In this document: one piece after another, positions 62,801-63,857 of the stretch
Position numbering within the stretch: the stretch's first letter is position 1
How the letters are laid out: each line of letters opens with the position of its first letter
Assembly: GCF_035046485.1 (NCBI RefSeq)
Contig: NC_085137.1
Location: forward strand, 315,963,164 to 316,027,163
Source: Aedes albopictus
Lineage: Eukaryota > Arthropoda > Insecta > Diptera > Culicidae
Reading direction: 5' to 3'
Length of the DNA: 64,000 nucleotides
Notes under the pieces: generated by a model
What the model was told of the DNA's origin: nothing
The model's input: the letters and a program-made list of their open reading frames with translations, nothing else
Database searches by the model: none
Translations under genes and position numbers: made by a program

Positions 62801-62884
62801 TCGCTGGACCGCCACCACCCGGGTGCTCCCCGCAGGACCCATTCGCAGCACTATTCTGGACGTCAGTCTTTTCTTTCCTTGGCT
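2800..62884 (-). CDS. Phactr: Phosphatase and actin regulator (Phactr) family gene, 3' part, six exons
   Basis: Phactr proteins bind G-actin through RPEL repeats and bind protein phosphatase 1 (PP1) through their extreme C-terminus, so they link actin monomer level to PP1 activity and cytoskeletal dynamics. Six exons join in frame: 62884-62657, 55908-55312, 35524-35284, 4563-4217, 4149-3873, 2815-2800. Phases at the junctions are 1, 1, 2, 1 and 2, and all introns are GT..AG. The joined in-window product is 567 residues plus TGA. Order of parts: low-complexity linker, acidic segment, [10 protein letters not shown] segment, three RPEL repeats (about 4373-4335, 4259-4221, 4078-4040), then the PP1-binding tail ending RFHRP. 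Vertebrate family members have one more RPEL near the N-terminus; that part and the start codon must lie beyond base 64000. The large introns are full of transposons. The family call is very secure; isoform structure and the first exon are not visible. Confidence 0.95.
2856..3780. repeat. 11-bp microsatellite array (AATCGTATCGT)n inside the last Phactr intron
   Basis: The unit AATCGTATCGT is repeated nearly perfectly from about 3170 to 3710, with degenerate copies on both sides (2856-2900 and 3018-3170). It is interrupted at 2886-3017 by a non-repeat block that is copied again at 3757-3888. Because 11 is not a multiple of three, the minus strand reads through as a false 89-residue [11 protein letters not shown] repeat. 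It lies wholly within the intron between the two last coding exons. Confidence 0.95.
2886..3017. repeat. 132-bp block, intronic copy, carrying a decoy exon end and splice donor
   Basis: This block matches 3757-3888 base for base as far as I can compare. It starts in TAATCATATCG and ends in GTCGAC. It includes 16 bases of Phactr coding exon end (3002-3017 here) and the donor GTGAGTCC. After GTCGAC the sequence goes straight into microsatellite instead of exon. Confidence 0.92.
3757..3888. repeat. 132-bp block, genic copy overlapping the penultimate exon end
   Basis: This is the original copy: its right end, 3873-3888, is the 3' end of the exon at 3873-4149 and 3872 downward is the working donor. 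The offset to the intronic copy is 871 bases. Confidence 0.92.
3873..4149 (-). CDS. Phactr: Phactr exon with last RPEL and PP1-binding region
   Basis: The exon is 277 bases, acceptor CATCCTGTCTTACAG before 4149 and donor GTGAGTCC after 3873, phase 1 in and phase 2 out. It encodes a charged helix ([17 protein letters not shown]), the RPEL repeat [16 protein letters not shown] (about 4078-4040), then [20 protein letters not shown] and [20 protein letters not shown], ending SRHLTR. The string IRF / YIEV / DRR / KPW matches the RVxF-phiphi-R-W set by which Phactr C-termini wrap around the PP1 catalytic subunit. The last two bases complete Arg with the next exon. Its last 16 bases and donor are repeated in the intron (see the 132-bp duplication). 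Confidence 0.97.
4217..4563 (-). CDS. Phactr: Phactr exon with two RPEL repeats
   Basis: The exon is 347 bases, acceptor TTTAACCCTGCAG before 4563, donor GTGAGTAT after 4217, entering in phase 2 and leaving in phase 1. It encodes [13 protein letters not shown], an acidic [19 protein letters not shown] stretch, the repeat [16 protein letters not shown] (about 4373-4335), and [17 protein letters not shown] (about 4259-4221). RPEL repeats of the form RPxxxELxxRNIL each bind one G-actin monomer, and neighbouring basic residues can form a nuclear import signal that actin masks. Both repeats keep the Arg, Pro, Glu-Leu and Arg positions and should be functional. The exon has clearly higher GC than the introns around it. 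A plus-strand frame of 118 codons over it is an antisense shadow. Confidence 0.97.
4564..5927. other. Phactr intron 4 (30.7 kb), 3' end in gene orientation
   Basis: AT-rich intron with no exon of good codon usage, no tRNA and no clear element ends. Short open frames (4888-5238 plus, 5601-5841 both strands) show no domain. The region 5240-5540 is somewhat higher in complexity. Confidence 0.4.
5928..6175. mobile_element. Palindromic MITE, ~248 bp
   Basis: Left end GCCGTCATTCTGCAAAGTGA continues into CGTAAGCGAC; the right end is its reverse complement with one difference (GTCGCTTACGTCACTTTGCA then GAATTACGGC). The arms are about 30 bases and the centre is AT-rich. No coding. Target-site duplication not resolved. 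Confidence 0.8.
6176..8269. other. Intron sequence, no gene seen
   Basis: AT-rich DNA. Weak inverted similarity at about 7110-7340 (AATCACAATGATCACACT against a related right part) may be an old MITE. Nothing else can be supported. Confidence 0.35.
8270..8560. repeat. Degenerate ~15-bp repeat tract
   Basis: Another patch of AATTTCTCCAG / GAATTTCCTC-like units, AT-richer and more decayed than the tract at 1-1300. Confidence 0.5.
8800..8900. repeat. Dispersed repeat, copy A
   Basis: The stretch with AAATAATTAGACCTGTATTT and AGGGTGGTCCAA matches the reverse complement of about 31925-32015. It is a piece of an interspersed element of unknown class. Confidence 0.6.
8901..10735. other. Intron sequence, no gene seen
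   Basis: Open frames at 8852-9238 and 9598-9966 (minus) lack known domains and splice context. The segment 9740-9960 is higher in GC (TCGTCGCAGCC-like) and may be unique intronic DNA. AT-rich from 10080 to 10630. Confidence 0.35.
10738..10994. mobile_element. pogo/Tigger-like MITE, 257 bp
   Basis: Ends are CAGTAGACGTTCGGT on the left and, as reverse complement of the right end, CAGTAGATGTTCGATA. Both sides are flanked by TA (10736-10737, 10995-10996), the target duplicated by Tc1/mariner/pogo elements. CAGTAGA-type starts are typical of pogo/Tigger. Non-coding derivative. Confidence 0.78.
11230..11965. repeat. Tandem array, ~170-bp unit, about 4-5 copies
   Basis: The mark CGTGTTACAG (or a one-base variant) occurs at 11251, 11420, 11593, 11744 and 11917, i.e. 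spacings of 169, 173, 151 and 173. Each unit also holds AGATAAAAA, ATTATAAAGACAATA and AAAATATGAAATTTTGTGAA. The copies are diverged. Length is in the nucleosome/satellite range. Confidence 0.88.
11966..12665. other. Intron sequence after the tandem array
   Basis: Higher-complexity DNA at 11990-12360 (contains CATCGGCGAACGGCAACTC), then AT-rich. No splice-compatible exon in the Phactr frame; I cannot assign it to an element. Confidence 0.35.
12666..13265. repeat. Degenerate ~15-bp repeat tract
   Basis: Units such as GATTCCTCCTAGAGTTC and TTCCTCCAGGAGTGC with period near 15. The open frame 12706-13002 is a translation of this repeat. Confidence 0.75.
13500..13560 (+). mobile_element. tRNA-derived SINE head or tRNA relic
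   Basis: TGGCTTAGTTGG at 13505-13516 is a perfect RNA polymerase III A box (TRGCNNAGTNGG), followed by TTAAAGCGCCAGTCTAG as in a tRNA D-arm and anticodon arm. The expected B box is missing: the sequence runs into AATACAGAGTCG. So this is a truncated tRNA-like sequence, not a working tRNA. Confidence 0.55.
13561..15586. other. TE-poor intronic stretch with a GC-richer island at about 13920-15060
   Basis: Between 13920 and 15060 the sequence is higher in GC and complexity than its surroundings and shows no element ends. It holds short open frames on both strands with no domain and no fitting splice sites. A duplicated ATTCAAGCTTAATATAGC motif lies at 13663-13706. Candidate conserved non-coding DNA. 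Confidence 0.4.
15587..15934 (+). pseudogene. C-terminal remnant of a non-LTR retrotransposon reverse-transcriptase ORF
   Basis: The 115-residue frame reads [20 protein letters not shown], then [40 protein letters not shown] and LFDFSISIS. This pattern (Leu-x-x-Leu-Glu-x-Leu-x-x-Arg-Arg, a hydrophobic helix with a Gly-x-x-Asp/Cys-Pro step, Arg-Thr-x-Tyr-Gly, Met-x-Arg-x-Phe-Asn, Leu-Phe-Asp-Phe) is the usual tail after the RT domain in Jockey/CR1/I-type elements. The upstream catalytic part is absent, so it is 5'-truncated and dead. It lies opposite to Phactr transcription. I am confident of the class, not of the clade. Confidence 0.75.
16417..16845. mobile_element. Palindromic MITE, ~430 bp
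   Basis: Arms: AACTAAGTTTTCTAGAGCAA at the left, TTTGCACTAGAAAACTTAGTT at the right, with inner arms GGCAAAGTTGTGGCCCCTGT and its complement ACAGGGGCCACAACTTTGCC, and CTTATCGTTTTCTTGCAATT with its complement. The right end is split by the retroelement that follows. Confidence 0.85.
16846..17477 (+). mobile_element. 5'-truncated retroelement with (CTTTG)n tail inserted in the MITE end
   Basis: The 632-bp insert ends in five copies of a TTTGC unit and is flanked by a 25-base direct repeat (16821-16845 and 17478-17502, both starting TTTGCACTAGAAAACT). Such a long duplication plus a simple-repeat tail is the mark of target-primed reverse transcription. The 3' part (17110-17450) is GC-richer, with no intact ORF. 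Class: non-LTR retrotransposon or SINE. Confidence 0.82.
17515..17960. repeat. Degenerate ~15-bp repeat tract
   Basis: Units such as AGGAATTCTTGAATATC and AAGAAATTTTCGGTGGAATT; opposite reading direction to the tract at 1-1300. Confidence 0.65.
17961..18993. other. AT-rich intron sequence
   Basis: Long A/T runs, decayed repeats, no gene. No recognisable ends. Confidence 0.35.
18994..19303 (-). mobile_element. 5'-truncated non-LTR retrotransposon, 310 bp, minus strand
   Basis: Read on the minus strand, it ends CCTTCCAAATAAACGAATAAG followed by poly(A), with an AATAAA just before the tail. Direct repeats AGACCGTATTCTT flank it at 18981-18993 and 19304-19316 (13/13). The open frame 19065-19304 on the plus strand is its antisense. 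Confidence 0.9.
19680..19915. repeat. Degenerate ~15-bp repeat tract
   Basis: Patch of TTCCTTCATTGATTGG / ATTCCAGAGAATCCTTC-like units directly left of the piggyBac-like MITE. Confidence 0.5.
19939..20532. mobile_element. piggyBac-like MITE, copy 1, 594 bp
   Basis: Flanked by TTAA on both sides (19935-19938, 20533-20536). The left terminus is CCCTCTAATACCC and the right is its reverse complement GGGTATTAGAGGG. TTAA targets and CCC-starting termini are the piggyBac hallmark. No transposase frame. It is the inverted-orientation twin of 36102-36713. Confidence 0.9.
20537..20960. other. AT-rich intron sequence
   Basis: The open frame 20615-20899 has no domain. Nothing else seen. Confidence 0.35.
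20961..23200. repeat. Long degenerate ~15-bp repeat tract (2.2 kb)
   Basis: Units like GAAGAAATCCTTGCTGGAGTT and GGAATTCCTGAAGGAG run throughout. Interrupted by a 99-bp hAT-like element at 22254-22352. Open frames at 22331-22819 and 22816-23154 (minus) are repeat translations. Confidence 0.75.
22254..22352. mobile_element. Tiny hAT-like MITE, 99 bp
   Basis: Ends CAGGGATGGCATGC and, as complement of the right end, CAGGGATGGCATTC. The flanks are ACTTCAAG (22246-22253) and CCTTCAAG (22353-22360), a 7/8 match to an 8-bp target duplication as made by hAT transposases. Confidence 0.72.
23810..24420. mobile_element. Foldback element, copy 1 of a family shared with 53980-54780
   Basis: The left arm has GCTCGATTGGTTAATCTTTA and GAACCGTTCTCGTGAAACGC; the right arm has the complementary AAGATTAACCAATCAAGC and CAAGAACGGTTGTAGCTTCG. 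The arms are ~200 bases and imperfect. No coding. Confidence 0.8.
24470..25800. other. TE-poor, GC-richer intronic island
   Basis: From about 24480 the sequence changes to balanced, non-repetitive DNA. Open frames (24479-24955 plus, 158 codons; 25050-25568 minus, 172 codons) are the longest non-repeat frames in the intron, but they show no domain, have no in-phase splice sites to Phactr and overlap smaller antisense frames. Candidate regulatory DNA or an unknown nested gene. Confidence 0.4.
25801..27394. other. Intron sequence, no gene seen
   Basis: Unremarkable DNA. A short stretch at 27357-27410 (GGCGGTTCTCAAAACCTCCA) recurs at 60787-60836 with changes, so it belongs to an interspersed repeat. 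The end at 27060-27290 may be a retroelement fragment. Confidence 0.35.
27395..27735 (+). pseudogene. Retrotransposon ORF1 (gag-like) N-terminal remnant
   Basis: Two overlapping frames make one broken protein. The first reads [20 protein letters not shown] and an acidic [11 protein letters not shown]. After a frame change it ends [20 protein letters not shown] followed by a basic [13 protein letters not shown]. The 'LSG-(x)2-(K/R)KRLKxxLKxG' step resembles ORF1 proteins of mosquito non-LTR elements. The frame break shows it is not functional. Homology is from pattern recognition and is only moderately sure. Confidence 0.5.
27736..28393. other. Non-coding spacer inside the ORF1 region
   Basis: No open frame or repeat of note. 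The segment 27960-28300 is GC-richer and probably not part of the retroelement. Confidence 0.3.
28394..29460 (+). pseudogene. Retrotransposon ORF1 remnant with tandem PGxxKVP repeats and DUF4780-like end
   Basis: Frames 28477-28908, 28961-29254 and 29276-29458 lie on one strand and continue each other after stops. The first part carries roughly 66-base repeats, each coding a variant of [11 protein letters not shown] (28750-29020). The second part reads [20 protein letters not shown], then a [14 protein letters not shown] stretch, and the third ends [13 protein letters not shown]. The latter two resemble the DUF4780-type domain of mosquito non-LTR ORF1 proteins, which binds nucleic acid together with the RT protein. 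Several in-frame stops make it a pseudogene. Its right end is cut by the element at 29413. Confidence 0.5.
29625..29682 (+). mobile_element. 3' end of a non-LTR retrotransposon, (TAA)n tail
   Basis: Contains GGGCTGAAAGCCTCGTAAAT then AAAGC(TAA)n. A short stem (GGCT..AGCC) and TAA-repeat tail are usual for R1/LOA/I-type element ends in mosquitoes. Only the end is present. Confidence 0.6.
29810..30230. repeat. Degenerate ~15-bp repeat tract nested in the CCCGAGCAG element
   Basis: Units such as GGAAGAACCCTTTGATACC and GAAATTCTGAAGAAATC. The open frame 29806-30117 minus is a repeat translation. Confidence 0.65.
30894..31250. repeat. Tandem repeat, ~143-bp unit, about 2.5 copies
   Basis: GCCGCCTAGTGG starts at 30894 and 31037, and a variant GCCGCCCAGTGG at 31181. 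Each is followed by AGAATTG..AACAAGTGTTTATTT and TTTCTAAGTTATCGGGATTC. Related GCCACCTAGTG words occur at 52710 and 53090. Confidence 0.85.
31251..32044. other. Intron with interspersed repeat, copy B
   Basis: The segment 31925-32015 (GGACCACCCTATATGAAAAT) is the inverted match to 8800-8900. The remainder is AT-rich with no gene. Confidence 0.45.
32045..33915 (-). pseudogene. Degraded LOA/R1-type non-LTR retrotransposon: RT and RNase H domains
   Basis: Read on the minus strand, the parts come in the right order but in broken frames. First, RT N-terminal [19 protein letters not shown] (about 33760-33710). Then [56 protein letters not shown] and the FADD catalytic box in [13 protein letters not shown] (33586-32981). 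Next [15 protein letters not shown], a thumb/connector [20 protein letters not shown], and finally RNase H motifs [16 protein letters not shown] and [10 protein letters not shown] (32539-32060). RT plus RNase H in this arrangement points to LOA or an R1-related mosquito clade. It is truncated at both ends and carries frameshifts, so it is inactive. It shares Phactr orientation. Confidence 0.88.
33916..35283. other. Intron sequence next to the Phactr acidic-segment exon
   Basis: AT-rich DNA, no element ends recognised. 34600-35283 is of higher complexity, next to the exon. Small frames here have no domain. Confidence 0.35.
35284..35524 (-). CDS. Phactr: Phactr exon, acidic segment and [10 protein letters not shown] segment
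   Basis: The exon is 241 bases between acceptor CTTCTTCCATCCGCAG and donor GTAAGTGC, entering in phase 1 and leaving in phase 2. It encodes [19 protein letters not shown], then [25 protein letters not shown] and a Thr/Asn-rich end, NNPTATIK. An acidic [12 protein letters not shown] stretch followed by a PLKSALKK segment is characteristic of Phactr proteins between the first RPEL and the C-terminal RPEL cluster. The exon is isolated between a 19.8-kb and a 30.7-kb intron. A cryptic ATG in the middle (ATG TAC ACA ATG) makes it look like a free-standing ORF, but the junction phases show it is an internal exon. Confidence 0.95.
35850..36015. mobile_element. Small MITE, ~166 bp
   Basis: The left end ends in TATTTTGGGCACTTT and the right end has its complement AAAGTGCCCAAAATA. 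The outer bases (AGGGCTCC against AGTGACCGG) are less alike. The open frame 35796-36044 spans it and is not a gene. Confidence 0.6.
36102..36713. mobile_element. piggyBac-like MITE, copy 2, 612 bp, inverted relative to copy 1
   Basis: TTAA at 36098-36101 and 36714-36717; termini CCCTCTAATACCC and GGGTATTGGAGGG. Its left end continues AACCCCGCCTTTAGACGGGG, the complement of the right end of copy 1. No transposase frame. Confidence 0.9.
36718..38319. other. AT-rich intron sequence with a fragment of the 1.26-kb foldback family
   Basis: At 37343-37475 the sequence (GTAATTCTCGCTGAGTCCGG, CACTATTTACACCTTG) matches the arm of the element at 47367. A long A/T run lies at 36815-36865. No gene. Confidence 0.55.
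38320..38590. repeat. Dispersed repeat, inverted match to 58630-58880
   Basis: GAACGGAATGACGTAGCAAC and TCTAGAAAATC are seen here; their complements are near 58720-58760 (GTTGCTACGTCATTCCGTTC). Class unknown. Confidence 0.7.
38820..39470. repeat. Degenerate ~15-bp repeat tract
   Basis: GATTCTCTCAAGAATTCCTGC and GGGATTCCTGCTGGACTTC style units. The open frame 39109-39417 is a repeat translation. Confidence 0.75.
39641..40005. mobile_element. Palindromic MITE, 365 bp, TTAAGGCGAAACT ends
   Basis: TTAAGGCGAAACTGGAAGC at the left is mirrored by AGTTTCGCCTTAA at the right. Inner arms AAAATCGGTTTTCGTGCACG and CGTGCACGAAAACCGATTTT are perfect complements over 20 bases. Near-complete hairpin. A second copy begins at 63858. 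Confidence 0.92.
40105..40345. repeat. 15-bp repeat tract in its clearest form
   Basis: Runs such as ATTCCTCCAGGAACTTC and GGAATTGCTCCAGGG keep an exact 15-base period. The minus strand therefore reads a false collagen-like [18 protein letters not shown] peptide (40292-40120). Confidence 0.85.
40367..40746. mobile_element. Palindromic element, ~380 bp, with conserved hairpin motif
   Basis: The left arm GCGTAGAAACGGCTATCTCT and right arm (complement of AGATAGCCGATTCTACGC) run about 100 bases. Each arm holds GGCC-loop-GGCCGAAACGTCGGGT (or a one-base variant), the same motif as at 61254. Confidence 0.82.
40910..41111. repeat. Degenerate ~15-bp repeat tract, CTGAAACCCC type, left part
   Basis: CTCCCTGAAACCCCTAAACC-like units. 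The tract is interrupted by the hAT pair and resumes at 42809. The open frame 40930-41160 is a repeat translation. Confidence 0.65.
41112..41119. repeat. hAT target-site duplication, copy 1 of 3 (CTCTAAAG)
   Basis: CTCTAAAG also stands at 42339-42346 and 42801-42808, i.e. at each boundary of the two adjoining hAT elements. Confidence 0.92.
41120..42338. mobile_element. Non-autonomous hAT element 1, 1,219 bp
   Basis: Left terminus CAGTGATCCTCAGCC, right terminus (complement) CAGTGGTCACCAAAC. Subterminal GCGGGCC words occur at both ends (CTTTGCGGGCC; CGGCCCGCGGGCCGC). Flanked by perfect 8-bp duplications. No transposase frame. It belongs with the shorter copy at 51878-52630. Confidence 0.92.
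42347..42800. mobile_element. Non-autonomous hAT element 2, 454 bp
   Basis: Left terminus CAGGGGTTCCCAACC, right terminus (complement) CACGGGTTCCCAACC, 14/15. Flanked by CTCTAAAG on both sides. Subterminal GTGGCGACCCCC and GGGGGCCGCGGACCAC are typical of hAT MITEs. Different subfamily from element 1. Confidence 0.92.
42809..43130. repeat. Degenerate ~15-bp repeat tract, CTGAAACCCC type, right part
   Basis: Continues the tract at 40910-41111 after both hAT elements, with units such as CCTATGAAATCCCCTGAAATG. It is again interrupted at 42873-42925. Confidence 0.6.
42873..42925 (-). mobile_element. 53-bp non-LTR retrotransposon 3' end
   Basis: Read on the minus strand it is CACGAG-less 3' terminal sequence ending TTTCGTTAATAAAGACAATA and A-rich tail. 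Direct repeats TGCTTTGAAATACTTT (16/16) lie at 42857-42872 and 42926-42941. An extremely 5'-truncated target-primed insertion. Confidence 0.85.
43190..43405 (+). mobile_element. RTE-like retroelement 3' fragment
   Basis: GGTCCATAGAATCGCAGCTG, GACGGGTTCGCTTCATGGC and CTCTCAGTTAATAACTGTG followed by GTGCTCACAGAATACTAAG are words I recognise from a very abundant mosquito retroelement 3' end. Assignment to the RTE clade is from memory and tentative. Confidence 0.5.
43406..45242. other. TE-poor intronic stretch
   Basis: 43480-44060 is balanced in base composition and non-repetitive (for example CGACGGCTCCACCACCCC). 44300-44640 is AT-rich. Small frames such as 43753-43941 have no domain. Candidate regulatory DNA; no gene. 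Confidence 0.4.
45243..45732. mobile_element. Element with CCCGAGCAG terminal inverted repeats, copy 2, ~490 bp
   Basis: Left CCCGAGCAGAAGGGCATA, right TTATTTTCTTCTGCTCGGG. The interior is rich in AATAACAA / TTGTTATT words. Uninterrupted, so it shows the family's real size. Confidence 0.85.
46131..46362. mobile_element. Palindromic MITE, ~232 bp
   Basis: CAGACCAACAATTGAAAAGG at the left and CCTTTTCAATTGTTGGTCTT at the right. Inner arms GACTTGAGGCCTTCTGAG against CAAAAGGCCTCAAGTC. The open frames on both strands (46103-46363, 46156-46419) arise because the arms are complementary. Confidence 0.9.
46430..46650 (-). mobile_element. Feilai-like tRNA-derived SINE
   Basis: On the minus strand it begins GGCCGTGCTTAGGGGCGTCA (tRNA-like 5' part) and has a perfect B box GGTTCGACTCC (46587-46577). 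It goes on with CTCCACTGGACCACTGGGTG and GTGTGTTGTCCGTTGTCTC, then CAACCTCTGGTTGAAG. The tail is TTG-rich. This layout and the words match the Feilai SINE described from Aedes aegypti. Confidence 0.8.
46651..47366. other. AT-rich intron sequence
   Basis: No gene or element ends recognised; open frame 47098-47358 has no domain. Confidence 0.35.
47367..48628. mobile_element. Foldback element, 1,262 bp
   Basis: Starts GGGTAATTCTCGCTGAGACC and ends GGTCTCAGCGAGAATTACCC. The two halves are complementary for about 490 bases each (for example GCCATATTGATTTTGGCCGC at 47667 and its complement near 48310), with a ~300-base centre (about 47860-48160). ATT flanks both ends. It is non-coding; frames inside are shadows. 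A partial arm lies at 37343-37475. Confidence 0.92.
48629..49317. other. AT-rich intron sequence
   Basis: Nothing supported. Confidence 0.35.
49318..49525. mobile_element. Tc1/mariner-type MITE, 208 bp
   Basis: Flanked by TA (49316-49317, 49526-49527). Left CCGTCGTTAGGGGTCACATT, right (complement) CCGTCGTGCGGAGTGTCAAT; then ..GGGCC in both. The 117-codon frame 49189-49542 crosses it and is not a gene. Confidence 0.72.
49640..50400. repeat. Degenerate ~15-bp repeat tract
   Basis: TTCCTTTAGAAATTTCTCC and CAGGAATTCCTCC style units. Confidence 0.7.
50401..50640. repeat. Repeat transition with (TTTAT)n stretch
   Basis: 50525-50590 is a TTTATTATT simple repeat between two degenerate tracts of opposite reading direction. 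Confidence 0.6.
50641..51877. repeat. Degenerate ~15-bp repeat tract, opposite orientation
   Basis: GAATCCCGGAAAGAATCCCC and GGAGGAATCTCTGGAT units. Broken by a short unique segment at 51690-51770 and then by a hAT insertion. Open frames 51333-51692 are repeat translations. Confidence 0.75.
51878..52630. mobile_element. Non-autonomous hAT element 3, 753 bp
   Basis: CAGTGGTCCTCAGGCTTACT at the left, CAGTGGTCACCAAACTGCGG as complement of the right end, and perfect 8-bp duplications TCCTACAG at 51870-51877 and 52631-52638. Same subfamily as 41120-42338, but with a different interior length. Confidence 0.93.
52639..53159. other. Intron with scattered GCCACCTAGTG words
   Basis: Words near 52710, 52975 and 53085 are relatives of the 143-bp unit at 30894. 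No gene. Confidence 0.45.
53160..53880. repeat. Diverged direct duplication, ~520-bp spacing
   Basis: ATCGGAGTTGACAGCACCCT at 53180 recurs as ATTCGGAGTTGGCAGCATCC at 53700, and both are followed by a TTGACTAGATAA word and a run of T. This is an old tandem duplication. Confidence 0.65.
53980..54780. mobile_element. Foldback element, copy 2 of the family at 23810, with an insert
   Basis: GCTCGATTGGTTAATCTGTC and AACGTTCTCGTAAAACAC at the left, GAGAACGGTTCTAGCTTCGC and AGATTAACCAAACAAGC at the right. The middle is in the reverse orientation compared with copy 1. A segment at 54522-54665 is foreign to copy 1. Confidence 0.78.
54522..54665. other. 144-bp GC-richer insert with 9-bp direct repeats
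   Basis: GCGACATTT stands at 54513-54521 and 54666-54674. The enclosed sequence (CAGACTCGGCCGAAATTC, GGGGCGTCGGATCCACAAC) has no counterpart in copy 1. Origin unknown. Confidence 0.45.
55312..55908 (-). CDS. Phactr: Phactr exon with polyglutamine, polyalanine and polyhistidine tracts
   Basis: The exon is 597 bases, phase 1 at both ends, with acceptor CCTTTCTTCCAATTCGCAG before 55908 and donor GTAAGTAC after 55312. It encodes about 199 residues of low complexity: QQQQQ runs, [15 protein letters not shown] and [13 protein letters not shown]. More ordinary stretches are [20 protein letters not shown] and [14 protein letters not shown] near the end. Because the length is a multiple of three and phase is kept, skipping it would leave the reading frame intact, so a cassette exon is possible. 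Glutamines use mixed CAG and CAA codons, which makes the tract less slippage-prone than pure CAG. The opposite strand shows long Cys/Ala/Gly open frames that are shadows of this repeat. Such tracts are common in insect regulatory and scaffold proteins; a direct role here is unknown. Confidence 0.93.
55909..56552. other. Phactr intron next to the polyglutamine exon
   Basis: Unique-looking DNA, no element. The plus-strand frame at 56438-56623 runs into the MITE and is not a gene. Confidence 0.35.
56553..56949. mobile_element. Palindromic MITE, 397 bp
   Basis: CAGTACTGAAAATATCATTT at the left and AAATGACATTTTCAGCACTG at the right. Inner arms CCACATCCAGCTCATTTTAG and CTAAAATGAGCTGGATGTGG are exact complements. 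The centre also folds (GGACTATCT / AGATAGTCC). Confidence 0.9.
57140..57206 (+). mobile_element. Feilai-like SINE fragment
   Basis: CTCCACTGGatggGCCACTG and GTGTGTTGTC match the body of the SINE at 46430-46650. tRNA head and tail are missing. The following CAGGGCCGGATTTACAAAT may be the start of another (hAT-like) element, but no second end was found. Confidence 0.6.
57550..57730. repeat. Decayed ~15-bp repeat tract
   Basis: GAAATTTCCGACTTAATTTTC and TTCGTAAAAATTTCGAG-like units; weak. Confidence 0.4.
58215..58568. mobile_element. Palindromic MITE, 354 bp, with possible 5-bp duplication
   Basis: CACGCTATGTCCAAAGG at the left and CCTTTGGATATAGCGTG at the right; flanks CAGTA at 58210-58214 and 58569-58573. 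Arms about 140 bases with an AT-rich centre. Confidence 0.85.
58630..58880. repeat. Dispersed repeat, inverted match to 38320-38590
   Basis: GTTGCTACGTCATTCCGTTC and GATTTTCTAGAAAAAATAGG are the complements of words near 38450-38500. Confidence 0.7.
59151..60280. mobile_element. Tc1/mariner-type foldback MITE, 1,130 bp, with iterated AAAGTTTGGGGTCAC
   Basis: Flanked by TA (59149-59150, 60281-60282). Ends CACTCCCGATCAAAAGTTTG and (complement of right) CACTTCCGATCAAAAGTTTG. Two further copies of AAAGTTTGGGGTCACC/CTA lie at 59521 and 59558, mirrored near 59945 and 59980. No transposase frame. Confidence 0.92.
60352..60466 (-). mobile_element. 5'-truncated non-LTR 3' end, 115 bp
   Basis: Minus strand ends AGGGTTAAAAATCTCGTTAA then TACAGACA and poly(A). 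Direct repeats ACTCTAAATTT at 60341-60351 and 60467-60477 (11/11). Confidence 0.88.
61012..61222. repeat. Inverted repeat, ~70-bp arms
   Basis: TGTTAACTATTTTGTACATC followed by AAGGTGGTGAATTAGTGATT at the left, mirrored by AATCACTAATTCACCACCTT and GATGTAAAAAATAGTTAACA at the right, with a ~65-base loop. It sits just upstream of the hairpin motif at 61254. Confidence 0.88.
61254..61290 (+). other. Hairpin motif resembling a hammerhead ribozyme core
   Basis: CTGAAGA, then A, GACC, a 7-base loop, GGTC, GAAAC, then GTTGGGT. CTGANGA and GAAA around a hairpin is the hammerhead core pattern, and Penelope-like retroelements are known to carry such motifs. There is an extra A before the stem, and stems I and III were not found. 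Weak. Confidence 0.3.
61832..61895 (+). other. tRNA-like sequence, degenerate
   Basis: GTGGT at the start can pair with ACCAC at the end. CCAGGTCGAATCCGG resembles a T arm (B box with one base missing), and TGTGATAGAGTG a poor A box. Either a tRNA pseudogene or the head of a SINE. Confidence 0.4.
62176..62388. mobile_element. pogo/Tigger-like MITE, 213 bp
   Basis: Flanked by TA (62174-62175, 62389-62390). CAGGTCGGATTCGATTAATC continuing GGAGTCGGGTTCTGAA at the left; the complement of the right end is CAGGTCGGACTCGATTATCC continuing GGAGTCGGGTTCTGAA. Confidence 0.9.
62657..62884 (-). CDS. Phactr: Phactr internal exon, Gly/Gln-rich linker
   Basis: This is the most 5' exon in the window. The donor is GTAAGTAT at 62656 and the acceptor is CAACAG ending at 62885. 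A second AG two bases on would start the exon at 62882 without changing the frame downstream. Reading in the frame that joins the next exon gives [15 protein letters not shown], a GGGG stretch, LQLQQQQQ and then [18 protein letters not shown]. The exon ends after one base of a codon (GGT T), which with TT from the next exon makes Phe. The tract before the acceptor is rich in A and C rather than T, so the 5' boundary is the least certain of the set. The linker itself is not conserved enough to give a function. Confidence 0.8.
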
Positions 62885-63857
62885 CTGTTGGTTGGTTGAT
62901 TGTTGATTGGTTGAAGTTGACGTGTTGTTGACGGTGTTCAAATTAGGGCGTTATTTGGTGGGGTTGGCATTTTTTTTGGTTTGAAGATTGTGTGTGTAGT
63001 GAGTGGCGGGCGGTGGCAAAGGTGGTTGGTAGTTGTGTTAACGGGTAGTAGGTGAGATTTGGAAAGTGCGCGCAAGTTACGGGTAGATTGGGAAAGAAAA
63101 AAAGAAAGAAAACGGGAAAACCATGTAGCAAAGCGGCTCAAACGGAACACGACGGTACACATACACATATTCGGTGGTGTGGGGCTTATTGGGGGTTAGT
63201 GTGGAGTTTGGCTACAATTCTCTGGTATACACTAGAATACAGGCCTATGGTACATTAGTGGCGGATGTAAAATCTACATGAGGTCTATACGTTTGATTAC
63301 TGGAGCTAGAATGTTAGAGCTGTGTCATTACAGTACCGAATCTCATTGTTTCCTCTTAGTTTTGTGGTAGAAATACGTGTTTTCAATATACTTCAAGTCA
63401 GTTGCAGTTCTTGCTATTCTCTATGTACTTGTGCAATAATTTGAAAGCCTGTGCTTGTATTGGCAGTTTTGTAATTAAATGTGCTACTCATATCATTATT
63501 GAGAAAGACAGTAATTTTAATTTTATCTATTTTAGGCGTCCAGCCAAAATCGAAGCACAGAAAACACTGTAAAAGAATTAAGCATGACAATCTGTAAATA
63601 AATTTCAAAATAATCTGAAACAGCACATTCATCGTTTTGCATATAAAAAACCTAAATATGTAATCACAAGAATATACAACATATATTACCCCCAAAGAAG
63701 TACAGCAAACAAATTAAATCAAAGGCAGGACAATAATCATCAACAGCGCATCGAATTCTCCTTCCATCATTTCGCTGTATTAACTCGCACAGCCATCCAG
63801 AAAAAAAAACACGCGCAACAGTTTACTTAAATTTATTGTAGGGTAAGCGTACCACTT
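62885..63857. other. Phactr intron upstream of the first visible exon
   Basis: 62940-63200 is G/T-rich on the plus strand. No exon with RPEL coding is visible, so the first RPEL is further right, outside the window. 63300-63840 is AT-rich. Confidence 0.4.

Noticed and set aside
62529..62931. Plus-strand frames of 125 and 77 codons
   Set aside because: Antisense of the Phactr exon 62657-62884; splice sites and phase support the minus strand.
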